A stretch of DNA of 64,000 nt from NCBI RefSeq assembly GCF_010389155.1, contig NC_057764.1:1116001-1180000 (forward strand), written 5' to 3'. The notes below the pieces were generated by a model. The model saw only the letters and a list, made by a program, of their open reading frames with translations. It was not told where the DNA came from and did not search any database. Of this stretch, positions 36,060-48,663 are shown one piece after another. This DNA comes from Erigeron canadensis. Taxonomy: Eukaryota; Streptophyta; Magnoliopsida; Asterales; Asteraceae. The number at the start of each line of letters is the position of its first letter. Position 1 is the first letter of the stretch. Made by a program: the position numbers and the translations under genes.

Positions 36060-39000
36060 GATTTTGTGGGTGTGCAGGGCGATCAAACGAAGCATATCTG
36101 GTATCTGGACAGCGCAGCTAAACGGACTATGACAGGATGTAAGCCCCTGCCAGAAGAGTTCACTGTCCAAGATGGACGGACAGTGACATTTGGTAATGAT
36201 GGTAGTGGAAAAACTGAAGGATATGGTGTGCTTAACAATGGACAAGTCAAATTCACTAAAGTTGCATTTGTAAATGGTTTGAAATATAACCTGATTAGTG
36301 TAAGTCAACTGTGTGATGATGGCTTCAGAGTTTTGTTCGATATTGCACAAGGCACCATATTTAACAAGGATCGGCAAGTGGTAATGATTGCACCAAGAAA
36401 GGGAAATGTGTACATCATGGATATGGAACTTGCTCCAAAAGAGCATTGTTTCTACACCAAGGATGATGAGGACACCAACTGGTTGTGGCACAAGAGACTA
36501 TCCCCTCTAAATTTCAAAAATATTAATAAGTTGTCTCGAAAACAACTGACAGATACCTCTCATTTCCTTCAAGAAAGAAAAGCCATGTCCAGGGTGTGAG
36601 ATGGGCAAGCAGAAAAGAGCCAGTTTTAAAACTAGGCAAAACTTTAGTGTCACTGAACCTCTTCACATGCTTCATATGGATCTATTTGGTCCAGTGAATG
36701 TTCAAACTAGAGCGGGAAAACGTTATACTCTAGTTGTGGTTGATGAATTCACCAGATACTGTTGGGTGATATTCCTCAGATCCAAAAGTGATGCAGCTGC
36801 TGAAATCATCTCTCTCATCAAAAGAATTGAACTCAAGTATACTCACAAAGTGTGTCAGTTAAGAAGTGATAATGGTACAGAATTTCAGAATAAAGTACTT
36901 GAATCATTTTGCAATGACACTGGCATTTCTCAAAACTTTTCTTCAGCTCACTCTCCAGAGCAAAATGGTGTTGTTGAAAGGAAGAATCGTACTTTGATTG
37001 AAGCTGCAAGAAGTATGCTATCTGAATCTGGTCTTCCCACCAGTTTTTGGGCTGAAGTAGTGGCAACAACTTGTCATACCCAAAACAGGTCTGTCTACAT
37101 CAAAAGACACAAGAAGACTGCTTATGAAGTGCTCAGGAATCGGAAGCCAAATATTAGTTATTTCCATGTATTTGGCTGTCCAGTTTACATCTTAAACGAT
37201 TCCAGTCAGTTAGGAAAATTTGATGCTAAAGCTGATGAAGGAGTATTTGTAGGCTACTCAGATATTCGCAAAGCCTTTAGAGTTTATAATTATAGACTTC
37301 AAAAGGTTCATGAATCAATTCATGTCACATTTGATGAATCCAATGATGCAATCAACAAAAGACCAAACCTTGATATTTCTCCAGATATTCCAGTTGATTT
37401 TGGTGTATCTGACCCAGTTCATCAATCAGTTATTACACCAAGAGATGTTTCCAATCACAAAGACCTGGAACCAGTTACGAAGACAACCAGTGACACTCCA
37501 TTTTATCCTTCCATCAGTTTTAATTTACCACAAAAAATGGTGATTGGATCTGATGTTCGTGCCACTCCAGTATCAGAACCAGTTCAGACTCCAAACTCTC
37601 TAGTTGCTCAAGAAATGCCTTCAACTGAAGAATTTCATGATGCAAATCGTGACCTCATTGACTCTGATGAGGATATTGAAGAAGTCTGGACTGATCCTCC
37701 TCCAGTTGCAACAACTGTGGAGGTTCCTCAGGTTACTTGCACTGATATTGTTGTACATCAACCTAGTTAATACACTAAATGGACACAAGCACATCCAATT
37801 GAGCAGATAATTGGTGATCCAAGTAGTGGGGTTCAGACTAGAAGAGCCATTAGTGAACAATGCTTGAACGTCACCTTCTTATCACTAATTGAATCGAAGA
37901 AGATTGACGAGGCTATGATAGACCCAAGCTAGATAGAAGCAATGCAAGAAGAGCTTATCCTTTTTGAAAGGAACAATGTTTGGGAACTTGTTCCTTGTCC
38001 ACCAGGGTTAAAGAAAGAACCTATTGGTACAAGATGGGTCTACCGAAACAAGATGGATAAAGATGGCAATGTTGTAAGAAACAAAGCCAGATTAGTTGCC
38101 AAGGGTTATTATCAAGCAGAAGGTGTTGATTTTGATGAAACTTTTGCTCCAGTTGCTAGGCTTGAAGCCATAAGAATCTTCTTGGCTTATGCAGCCCATC
38201 TGCAGTTCAAAGTCTACCAGATGGATGTCAAAAGTGCGTTCCTAAATGGAACATTGGAAGAAGAAGTGTATGTTAAGCAGACTCCAAGTTTCATTGATGA
38301 GAAGCATCCTCACTGGGTATATAGACTGAACAAAGCATTGTATGGTCTTAGAGAAGCCCCAAGAGCCTAGTATGACAATTTAACCAAACATCTTCTTAAA
38401 CATGGTTTTCAAAGAGGTGCAATAGATAATACCTTGTTTATCTTAAAAAAAAAAGGTAATATCTTACTGGTACAAATTTATGTTGATGACATTATATTTG
38501 GGTCAACTGATGATGCAATGTGTAAAAAGTTTTCAAAAATCATGTCTACTGAGTATGAAATGATTTTAATGGGAGAATTAACATTTTTCTTAGGTCTTCA
38601 AATTAAACAAACCAAAGATTGTATTTTTATTAACCAAAAAAAATATGTCAGAGATTTGTTAAGAAAATACAAATATGATTCAATCCCATCAAAAACTACA
38701 CCAATTGCAGCTCCATTAAACTTGGACTCTGACCCAAATGCCAAACCAGTGGACCAGCAAGAAGCAAACCTCAGTTTCTATGTCCACTGCTAAAGCAGAG
38801 TACATTTCTGCGGCCAGTTATTGTGCCCAGATTCTCTGGATCAAGTGGTCAAAAATACACAAGGACCCCAATCTTTTGTGACAACACCAGTGCAATAGCT
38901 ATATCTCACAACCCAGTGATGCACTCCAGAACAAAACATATTGACATCAGGTATCATTTCATTCGTGATCATGTTATGAAAGGAGACATTGAAATTCATT

Positions 39001-39101
39001 TCATCCCCACTGACAAACAATTGGCTGATGTTTTTACAAAACCTCTTGATGAGAAAACTTTTAAACATCTTATCAGCGATTTGGGAATGCTAAATCCTTA
39101 A
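36060..39101 (+). pseudogene. Copia pol remnant with RNase H deletion
   Basis: The protease site reads IWYLDSAAKRTMTG, where the family normally has DSGC; the catalytic Asp remains but the DSG triad is lost. Then come the GAG-pre-integrase motif WLWHKRL (36481), a frameshift near 36570, and CPGCEMGKQKRASF. The integrase core has LHMDLFGPV, LRSDNGTEF and NGVVERKNRTL. The reverse transcriptase has [40 protein letters not shown] and IYVDDIIFGSTD (YVDD). After NAKPVDQ at about 38755 the sequence jumps to KQTSVSMSTAKAEY, so most of RNase H is deleted. NTSAIAISHNPVMHSRTKHIDIRYHF follows, to the end at 39101. Extra stops lie at about 37768, 37930 and 38368. Confidence 0.85.
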
Positions 39102-39836
39102 AACTGGAGAATTTGTTATGAACGCATTAGTGACACTGATAAAGTTCTCCAATTGAGGAGGTCCAGATGATCTTTGCTTGCCAGGCTATCGAACGCCTTT
39201 GTGATACTATCCTGGCACTAATTGACATCCGGGTCATCATTCTAGGGGGAAAAGACTCAAAATATTTTTCTGACTAAAATTGTTTTTGTTTGAAAAATTA
39301 CAACTGGAGAACTCTCCAGTTGAAACTGGCACTGGACTATTGCTCCAGTGTAAACGTTTGGTCTTGTCTTAAAACTGGAGGTTAACCAGATTTTCATAAC
39401 GGTAAGAATACTTGGTCAATTTTTGTGACACATGATGGTACTTGAGTGTTTTAACCCGCTCACAACTGTCACATGACGTATCATCATCATGTTGAAAAAA
39501 GATGCACTTTTTATGGGGATTGTGAAAAGTTAGTGGGCTAGTGGGTATACAAGCCGTCGTAGTATTTAATGCTTCCACAATGAATTTAATGTTTTATTTC
39601 AAAATTCAAAATCTATTTTTACAAAATATCTTAAAACTTGATTTTTGGCAATAAAATATTATTGATTGTGTTTACAGCCTATAAATACCCTTATTTACTC
39701 CGAAACTCATTTACTTTCTTTTCACATTCCTTCATTCAATTCCAATCATCAACAATTGCTTCTTTTCTCTCTCTTCTCAATAAATCAAGAACCCTAATTC
39801 CAAAACACTCAATTTCAGTTTCAAATCGTTTACAAA

Positions 39837-42800
39837 TGGCTCCTAAATCATCTTCTTCTCGTAGTCGTGATGTGAACTTACTCACCATTGAGTACAATCC
39901 ATCTGACAACGTTAAACACGCCATGGGTGCCCCTTTGAACTCAAAATTGATTAAATTGAACCTAAACAACCCCATGGCCAGTTTAAAAGGGCAACAGGCC
40001 ACCGACTCTCTTATTGGCAGAATCCAATCTTTTCTTCGTGATTCTCCAATCGGCGAGACCTTTTCCTTGAACCCACACAGGATGTATCATGATTACTTGT
40101 GTGAGTTTTGGTACACTGCTTCTCTTTCAGAGGACTATTCATCCATCTCCTTCACTCTTAAGGATGGAACGGTCCAGTGTACCATCACTTCAGAAACGTT
40201 AAGGGATGCCCTTTACCTCAACTACTGGAGAGAGGATGAGTCTCATGGGACAATATCCCAGAATATTAATTTTCACCAAGTACTTTTAGATATGGGAAAG
40301 AAGGAGGTATTGGAGAATGGGGTATTGAAGACCAAGGGTTCCATGACGATGAAAGGCCTTACACCATCTTGGAGGTACTTCTTCATTCACTTGGTCGAGA
40401 GTATGGGTGGGAACTCTGGTGGTTTGGACCAGATTAACTCCTTCCAGGCAGATATGGCATTCTGCCTGTGGAATGGCTTGAGGGTAGACTTCGCAAATAT
40501 TTTATTCAGAAGCCTTGTTTTTAAGTTGAAAGGCAACAGGGGATCATGCATTCCTTTTTCTTGATTTCTATCCCTCTGTTTTAGGTTAGTTTTGGGAAGA
40601 GAATAATACAAGAACACTCAATCTCTTTTCTCCGTGCCAGAATTGCTTAGGAATCTGGACAATTTAGTGTCTGATGTAAATGAAGTCCAGATTCCATAAA
40701 GAATGTTGCTGGCATTCGCAAAAACCGACGCAGTCCAAGGTGGCTCGGAAAGACAACTGGACGGGCCTTCAAACAATGAGGGACCCACCAGTTCATCTGC
40801 TGGTATTGTAACTGTTGCTGAACCTGAGCAGCAGTTTATCCCCACCAGCTCCAGCTTGTCAGTTCCTCCACTTACTTTCTCTGGAGACCTCCCAACAGGT
40901 GTCTAGGTGGTCCAAAGGCAAAATGTACAACCAAGAGGCATCTTAGGAAACAGTCAGAACTTGCCACTGGCAATGGCACCCCAGCCAGCCCTCTAGTTCC
41001 TTCCTAACAAGAAACTGGAGACAGTCAAAGGGATAAACAACAAGCAACCACTTCCGAAGCTGCTGTAGGAGGAAGTGGTGAAGAAACTATTGGGTCAGCC
41101 CAACCCATCTTAGAGTCCATGTCAGCACTTAACTTGCAGAGCCATATTTCTGACACTCTTGAAGCACGAACTGACGAAGTTTCTAGCCAGTCACAGCCAG
41201 AGATCGAAGTTCCAGACGCTACGGCCCATGATACTACAGCTGAGGATCGAGCAGTTGTGGTTGAGGCACTAGTGACCTCTTTCCAGGGAGAAGATGCTTC
41301 GGCAATGGATCCCCTAACTGATGAAACCATCCAGGCAACTAGAACTGGTCATCAGGAGTCTGAACAAGTTGTTCAGCCACCCCTATCATTCATGGATCTA
41401 GGCACGGATGTGAGTGAGTTCCAACTAGAACCTTCAGATTCAGAAGGAATGCAATCTGACCAAGAAATGGTTGATGCGTCTGTACATGATCAACTCCCTT
41501 CTTTCTCTGGTCAGCCCCTAGAACCACAAGTTTCAGTTTCACAAGATTTCTCAACGCTCACTGAGATACGACCACTACCCTCCAGATGACTCTTAAACTC
41601 TTTATTCGTGCCTAGAAATAGGCACGTCGTACCGCCGCCGGATGTCACACCTGAGCATTCTCATCATGACATCCAATTTGCTTTTCCTGAGCTTTCTTCT
41701 ACAACCCCTTCTCTTCCTTCACCTGGTGCATTGACAACCGGAGAAGCCAACATTGCTTTACCTCATCCAGTTGCTCCAATACTGGTCCAGTCACACCTTC
41801 TCCTCCGTCACTGGATAGTCAGTTTGTGTCTTTTCAAACCGATATCCAAAACCTTCTTGCCAGTGTGGAGGATAATCAAAAGACACTGGACAAGAATGCC
41901 AAGTCCCTCTCCAAATACCACAAGGAACACATGACAAATGTCAAAGTGGTTGATTTGGGGATCAATAAGTTCTCTGCACATGAGGACTTGGTATTTAACA
42001 AGCTCAATGAGTTGGTCATCAGTTGCAACTCCATATCCACATCATTGAAGGAGGCTTTTGACTTGACTAAAACAAAAGTCCATACATCCATTACCAACCT
42101 GCTGAGCAACACTGTCAGATCGTCAGAGGTTGAGTTGAAAGAATTGGAAAGACAAGTTAAGGAACTTGTTGAAAAACCTGGTCTAAATGTGGTTGAGCTT
42201 GGGCACCAGTTGGCCACTTCAGTTGGTCAGAAAATTGAAAATACCTTGGCTGCTACGGAACAACAATTTATCGAAAAAGTGATGTCTAAGGTCACCAAGA
42301 TTGCCGTGCCCCGGGTTGATCTTACTCCAATTACATCTAAGATCAACCAATTGAGGGGCAGTTTTGATACATTAGCCACCAAGGTATCTGCTCATACAAC
42401 AACTATTGATAAACTGACAACTGAAGCTGGCAAGGAAAAGGAAAAAGGAAGTTGTGAAGGAGGTTGTCAAGGAAGTGGTTGCAACTGGGCTCTCTCCAGA
42501 TGAGTTGAACATACTTAAAGCTATTCAAATGAGTCAAGACTCCACTAGTGGCAATGTTTTGGTTCAGTCCTAAGAAATCAATCATTTGTGGAGGACAGTT
42601 CGCATGATTTATGGAGTCTTCAAGGAGTGCAAGAACATGGGGTCGTGGCAGCCTCTAGATCGCTTACCATCTAGTCACACTGATTTTGAAGCCATAAGGA
42701 GAGGACTAGATGCTACCAAGGGGGAAAGATCTGTTCATGCACCCCGCACTATTATTGAAACTCCGGGTTCAAGGGTTGGGAAAGAGTTGGTTATCACTGC

Positions 42801-43797
42801 TAGTACTAATGCTGGTGAGCAAATTATTGAAGATTTTGAGGATGTGGGTGAAAAGGGGAATGTGGATAAGGGCAAAGGAATTGCAACTGATGAATCTGCC
42901 CAACCGGCCACTAATGTACCTTTGCTGGAAACTGGAAATCCTGATCAACTTCCTCCAGTGACTGGATCTGATAACAAGAGACTGGCTGGAATTGGTAATG
43001 CTATAAAAGAAAGGAAGAAACAAAAGAAAGCCAATCTACTGTTCTCAAGGGTTCAATTGCAAGGATTAGGCATACTTGATGTAAATGATGCCAATCTGTT
43101 GGGCATTACACTGGAGCAATACAGGAAGGTCAAGAGTGACCCAAGGATAGTGGGATTGGTGAATGAAATGATTGAAATCAATCTTGACAAAGACTATCCT
43201 GATGATGAAGCTGAACATAATGCCAGAAATTTGAACATATCAGTGGAGAAGATTGTTAAACAAGTGTTGAACCCACCCAAGTCCAAGAGTAAATCAAAGC
43301 TAAAACCCTTGCCAAGGGATGCAAACTTGAGGACTTGGTTGGAACCCAATGAGCCATCCATTGAAGATATCTGAGCTGTTGTGCAAAAACTGAGCACTGC
43401 TCAGATCAAACTGGTCAATGAATCTGATGTACGTGCATACTTAACTGAAGTTCTTCAGCGAAGATATCATCCAGGAAAAATCATAGAAGTTAAAGTATTA
43501 ATCAAACCTGGAGGAAGGCAATTTGTGGTAACCATTCAATACTTCAATGGACCACAACTCACAACTGAGAATCCCGATGTTCATCAGTATGGACATTCTG
43601 AGCAGGTTGAGATGCTGAATCTGTTGGAGGCACGACAACAAAAGAACAAGGTTGAGAAAGGTTGGGTTTATGTACTTCAAAGTCTGATCAAGTTCAAAGA
43701 AAGTGTTGAGGAAAGATTGAACTTTGATCTTGAAGATAGACAACCTATTTCTTCAGTTGCTAAGAGGAGGAAAACTGGCGAAGGGCCATCTGTTTAA
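39837..43797 (+). pseudogene. Envelope-position ORF of the SIRE-like element
   Basis: It starts MAPKSSSSRSRDVNLL (39837) and has an N-terminal domain with YHDYLCEFWYTASLSEDYSS, RDALYLNYW and WRYFFIHLVESMGG. A low-complexity Ser/Thr/Pro/Gln region follows (40700-41800). A helical, probably coiled-coil part (41826-42450) is next, then a Lys-rich part, and the end is AKRRKTGEGPSV (43797). Stops occur at 40562-40564, 40698, 40904, 41587 and elsewhere, so it is broken. ORFs in this place are called env-like in SIRE elements, but I see no signal peptide, fusion peptide or clear membrane anchor. Its function is unknown, and I recognise it only by position and by similarity to plant Copia proteins. 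Confidence 0.7.
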
Positions 43798-44070
43798 GTC
43801 TTCCTTCTGTCTATTTGCTTGTAATTTTATTTACTTTCTTGTAACTGTTGTAAAGTTATTGTATATACAAGTTGCCAGATTGTAACCACAAGATAGATAT
43901 TTGATTAAATCTAACAAACTTAAAAGAAAAACCCAAGGCATTTGATGATCTATAAAAATGCCTTGGAAAATTAGATTAGATTTGGTCAAACAAGTCCTTT
44001 AAGTTCATACTTATATAGATACAAGAACTTGAAAAGACTTGGCAATATTTCAGGACAAATAGGGGGAATT

Positions 44071-44960
44071 TGTTTGGTCCAGCTTTGGTTTAAACTGACC
44101 AGTCTCCAGTTACATCTGGAGACAAGAAGATTTGTCCAAAAATATTTTGAAGTCCAGTTGCAGCGTACAGTTAATGCAACTGAAGACTGCCTCCAGTTGA
44201 GATCTGATAAGAACTGAAGACATTCCAATTGAAGTCAAAGACAACAACTGGAAGATAGAGAATGACAATAGCAGCGAAGCCCAGTTGGCATTCTACTCAG
44301 ATAGAAACTGGAGAGAATCAGTTTAAAGCCTTTACAATGCTTTACACTGTTTACGAGGAAGACTTTTTTGCTTTATGCAGTTTTATACAGATAATATCAT
44401 TTGTCTATGATTAAAGTACAAAAGTAACATCTTGACTTACCTTATCAAGCATTTCAAAGGAACTCATCTAGCTTCCTTAAATGTTATCAACCATATCTAT
44501 ACGACAAAGTTGGAATCCCAATGCCAACTTTGTCTATAAATAGAGGTCTTTGCACAACAAGAATATAACTTTGCATATTCAGACTTTTGCAATATTATTG
44601 GTGTACTTATGCAATATTCTCTCAATCGTAAAAGGGAACACTTCACAACTTTAAGTGTTTCGATTGTAAAAGAGAATTTCCAAGTTTAGATCAATTGTAT
44701 TTCATAGGTTGTTAGGATATTTACATTTATGTATTATCTTGGTTCCACAACAACCTTGTATTTTATTTGTATTTTATTTAACGTTAATAAATAAAATACA
44801 TTTGAAAATTATAACTTGTTCTCACCATATTTACTTTATTGTGTTTACTTATTGCATTGTCATTTACTTATTGTCACCTTTAAGTAATCTAACCAAGAAC
44901 TTGGTAGACATTCACTGCAACTGGTCGTCAGTTCAGTGTTTATATTGCAAAAAATTCTCA
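44071..44960 (+). repeat. 3' LTR of the SIRE-like Copia element
   Basis: It starts TGTTTGGTCCAGC directly after the polypurine tract. A TATA box (TCTATAAATAGAGG) lies at 44532-44545 after an imperfect palindrome (GACAAAGTTGG...CCAACTTTGTC). The end is placed at TTCTCA (44960) because there is no second LTR to compare; it is uncertain by tens of bases. Numerous CCAGTTG/CAACTGGA words are shared with the untranslated spacer before the envelope-position ORF. Confidence 0.6.
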
Positions 44961-46076
44961 CCATCGACATAGAGGTGTCTTCAGGTGATACCATCTATTA
45001 AGTTGGGACTTACATTTTGTCTTTCATTTTTTTTCTTTTTCTTTTTTCTTAATCCAAACCAAAACAAACTAAAACTCATACCAAAATTAAATTCTAATAC
45101 TAAGCCATAATAAAAACAAAAATCTATTTATATATACATCCATGATTCATCCATATATGTTTACTAGTAAATTCAATATGGATTTACTGGAATACAGTCC
45201 ATCATATATCTATATTTTTGTATTAATATATATATACAAGTACCAATTAATTAACACAATCTTACACACACAAACACGTTGTCATCATTTTTTTTATCTC
45301 TCTACTATTACACCCTCTCCGTACATATATTTATATATTTATATTCATGTATCTAATTTATGGATATACTTGTATACTAGTCCTAATACCCGTACGATAT
45401 ATGGTAGCTATATAGATTGTATCATAAAGAAATTCGAATGTGTCTCATACATGATTTGTAAGTATGAAATAAATTGTGATTAAAGTAATCCAATGATCGA
45501 AGCTAAGTTATAATAAACAGTAATAATAAATATAATATATGTTTAGTTAAAGTTTTGGATTTACCTTAAAATTTTAAAATCACATCAAAATCGAAAATTG
45601 TAAGCATAGAGGATGACGACAAATAGTTTTGTGATTTCGGATTGTAAACTCTATTTTTTGAAGTCTCCATGTTATTAACTTATTATAAGTAATAGAAGTT
45701 GAAAAAAGAGGATAACTTTATTAATGAGAAAACGATCAATTAAATAAGGTTATAATGTATTTTGTATTTATAAGCTAAGAGTTAGAGTTTAATTCTAAGT
45801 TTAATAAGGAAATTGAATCTATATACAATTAAAAAAAGCTAATTTAATAAAATAGATAAATTAAAAGGACACGTGTCGATCAAGGATTACGACACGTGTC
45901 GTTTCAAGAACATCTCAATCATGTTTTAGTTTATTGGTAGATAAAGATTAGTATTTGATCCAATTAGGTAACTATGAATTAGGATTCTTTTTTAATTACA
46001 CCAAAAGTGACACATGTTGTGCAAGGAATGCGTCAAGTGTCGATAAACAAAATACACAATTTAGTATATTGGTAGA
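44961..46076. other. Intergenic DNA with dispersed repeat copy 2
   Basis: 45550-45770 (plus) is the second copy of the repeat found at 11120-11310 (minus). Near 45870-45905 CACGTGTCG and CGACACGTGTCG form a short inverted repeat with two G-box-type ACGTG cores; no gene start lies nearby. No protein-coding gene is seen. Confidence 0.45.
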
Positions 46077-47100
46077 CTAGCTAATAAACCCGGGTTCAAC
46101 CCGGGTTATCGAATAAAAGTTGAGTACACAAAAAATGCATATAGAGACCATAATGAATGCTTAAACACACGAAACACATGTTTGGAAACAGTGCGTGTGA
46201 AACTTGAACAATAAAATAAATTTAGAGACTAATTTCAAGTTACCTCAAACCTATTCACTTGCTGCATATAAACAAAAAATAAATCAACTTGTAGCTGTTT
46301 CGTAGTTTCTCGAGAACTACTCTTCTATAAGTCTACCACAAGAACTTAACCGTGGGTCAAAAGCTCCCCATCAGAACGCTCCTTTCCATTTTCACAACTA
46401 ACATAACTCAACATTAGATCTTCTGGTCTTTTACCAGCTTCAAGATCATCAACATCCAAAGCTTCTTTTAAAGCATGTGCTTGGCTAAGGGCAAGCTCAT
46501 CCCTCTTAGTTGAAAGATCCATAAAGTGCTTTAGGACTTCCTCTAAAAAATTAACATTAACCTGCTGACGAATTATGTGGTACTGATCATACCATCTTTG
46601 GCGAGTCTACCCCTCCTTATGTGTTCACAAAGCTCGATTTACTTGAACATGATCTTCTCATGTGTTTACGGCCATGCCTGTATGGCTGCACTTCTTTGAA
46701 GTAATAAGATCATGATCGAAGATCTTTAAGGGCATCTTGAATCTGCCAACATTTATCAAATATGCAATCATGCAAATACAGAAGGTTGTTTAGTCCTCCA
46801 AACATAACATCTATCTATTACAAATGTATATGTGATATTATAATTCACATCAAATAACTTTATTACCACCAAACTATTTGGAAAATAAGAGTTCTACCTA
46901 TCAAGCTCCAGAAATTTTACTTTTAAAAATTTAACTTATCTCAGAACATAAATACAATCCGGTTTTGAAATTCCATTAATGTCATAACCATTTCCTAAGT
47001 GATAAATGGTAACTTCGGTATTTACCTTCAACCAAAAATCAGATTCCAAGACCCCCAATTTCAATGAGAGTCAAAGTAGAATAAATATGTGCAAGTAACT
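46077..47100 (-). mobile_element. Helitron 3' end with captured eIF3A fragment
   Basis: The minus-strand terminus reads the CCCGGGTTGAACCCGGG hairpin, TTTATTAG, CTAG|T (46080-46077). The same end type is seen at 11650 and 61830. About 270 bp inside lies a host gene fragment from eIF3A. The 5' end was not located; 47100 is only an outer bound, set by the start of the next foldback element. Confidence 0.55.
46346..46742 (-). pseudogene. Captured fragment of translation factor eIF3A
   Basis: On the minus strand, after a TTGGCAG acceptor-like site at 46743, the pieces read QDALKDL, HDLITSKK, [26 protein letters not shown], then [40 protein letters not shown] and [19 protein letters not shown], ending at TAA (46348-46346). 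These match, in order, the N-terminal part of plant eIF3 subunit A as I remember it. In that protein the same order includes DALQALHDLITSKR, KIMFKY, RRGRFAKDG and [16 protein letters not shown]. There are at least two stops and two frame changes, so it is dead. The intact acceptor suggests capture from genomic DNA. I know of no other source for this combination of motifs. Confidence 0.8.
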
Positions 47101-47142
47101 AAATATGAATTTGTATAACTAAACATCCCACAATAATATGAC

Positions 47143-47872
47143 GGGTAAATTACAAAAATCATACCTGAGATTTGCTCGAAATTACATTGGTCATACCTAC
47201 AATATAAAAATTACGCAAGACATACCTATCGTTGTCAAAAACTTACACTGACCATACCTATCGCCAACGGTCGTCTATTGGGCGGTTAAGTCAAGTCACG
47301 TGCCATGCATGTGAGTTATCAAAATCGTAATTTCGTGTATACCTCAGGTATCATCTGTGTAATTTACCCTAATAAAAAATTATTAAAAATTTTAGACTTT
47401 TATTTATATTTCAATTATGAGGCTGTTAGGCTTCGATGTTGGGTGAGAAAATGCCATTTTTTAAACCATAAAAAGCATAGGGGCCCAAATATTTATTTAA
47501 AATATTAAACTATAGTATGGGAGTGGTTTTCTACCTGTGTTTGGTGCATAACAATCTCATAGTCACTTTTCCATATATATATATATATATATGAAATTTA
47601 ATATAAAATATCTACCCACTTTAATAAATGAAATTTAAATATATTAATAACTTTTTATTAACTTACACAGATGACACCTGAAGTATACGCGAAATTACGA
47701 TTTTGATACCTTACATGCACGACACGTGACTTGACTTAACGGGAAAATAGACGACCGTCAGCGATAGGTATGGTCAGTGTTAGTTTTTGACAACGATGGG
47801 TATGCCTGGCGTATTTTTAAATTGTAGGTATAACTAGTGTAGTTTCGAACAAACCTGGGAATCACCAGTATA
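47143..47872. mobile_element. Foldback element with ~215-bp inverted arms
   Basis: The left arm (about 47143-47369) and the right arm (about 47661-47872) are reverse complements along nearly their whole length, perhaps 85% identical by eye. Shared blocks include CATACCTATCG, CGGTCGTCTATT, TTAAGTCAAGTCACGTG, GCATGT, TATCAAAATCGTAATTTCG and CATCTGTGTAA. The ~290-bp loop is AT-rich with a TA microsatellite. No transposase and no clear target duplication were found. Long arms of this kind fit a MULE-type foldback MITE. Confidence 0.8.
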
Positions 47873-48663
47873 AAAGGCTCTGCCTTACCAATACTTGTTA
47901 TATTCACCATAATACACACACAATACATACATACTTGGCGTATAAAAGGCTCTGCCTTACTAATAAGGGAATCACCAGTATACAACCCAAAAACCCCTCA
48001 CCCTCTCCGTTCTAGGACTCCGGTTCGGTGTATAAACAGAACTAAACAACACCTCCAGCACCATTAGCTTAGGAATTAAATTCCGAAAAATCGTTTAAAA
48101 TTTCGTCGCTGACGGATGTGTCATGCACCCTCACGCGCCTCCGCTATACTTGCCGGAAAATTTGAAACTCCGACAATTATTCCCTTTTTTTGGCGTCAAA
48201 GTTCACCACCGCCACCAACCTTCTCCTTGATGAATTCCGGTCAAAACCCTACTTTCTATTTTGCCTCCCGCCGACTTCAACCTCCGTCAGCCGCCGTTGA
48301 AACCCTAATTTTCGAATTTTATTTCTTCTTTCGTTCAGAATTCACTTAAAAAAAGGTATAGAGATCGTTCCGACAACGGCGGTCCTATCCAGTTCGCAGA
48401 AACAATCTGCATATGAAATACCAGGTAGAGATCGTTTCGGCAAACGACGGTCCTGTCCACTTCGTAAAAACGAATTCCCGCAATACAAAGGCGTCACCGC
48501 TCACAACAACAGTTTACTTATCTTTTTCCAGCACAAATACAAGCCGGAGTGGAAACGAGGGAGAAAAGGTGTTTGAAGAATAGAAGTTGAAGATGAAGAC
48601 TTTTAGATTAAAGTTTTTTATGTTTCAAGCTAGAATCGCTCTCGCGCTTAGCTTGCGGGGGAG
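47873..48663. other. Intergenic DNA with short direct repeats
   Basis: GTATAAAAGGCTCTGCCTTAC occurs at about 47870 and 47939, and GGGAATCACCAGTATA occurs at 47858 and 47967, so a ~70-100 bp segment was duplicated and rearranged next to the foldback element. Two further ~40-bp relatives containing GAGATCGTT...CGGTCCT lie at about 48360 and 48425. A C/A-rich, exon-like stretch at 48116-48346 is open but not recognised. CTTGCGGGGGAG at 48652-48663 looks like a polypurine tract. Confidence 0.45.

Larger units (their letters stand above)
34310..44960 (+). mobile_element. 5'-truncated SIRE-like Copia retrotransposon
   Basis: The plus-strand order is: end of gag, CCHC knuckle, protease, integrase, reverse transcriptase, partial RNase H, a ~730-bp spacer, a long extra ORF, a polypurine tract (AGGGGGAA at 44061-44068) and one LTR from 44071. 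This order, and an ORF after pol in the envelope position, fits the SIRE (Maximus) branch of Copia. No 5' LTR or gag start is present. The left end abuts decayed MULE DNA near 34310. Several stops and frameshifts make all ORFs non-functional. Confidence 0.82.

Noticed and set aside
39369..39836. A gene between Copia pol and the envelope-position ORF
   Set aside because: The stretch is an internal untranslated spacer rich in CCAGTTG words shared with the LTR; no conserved protein.
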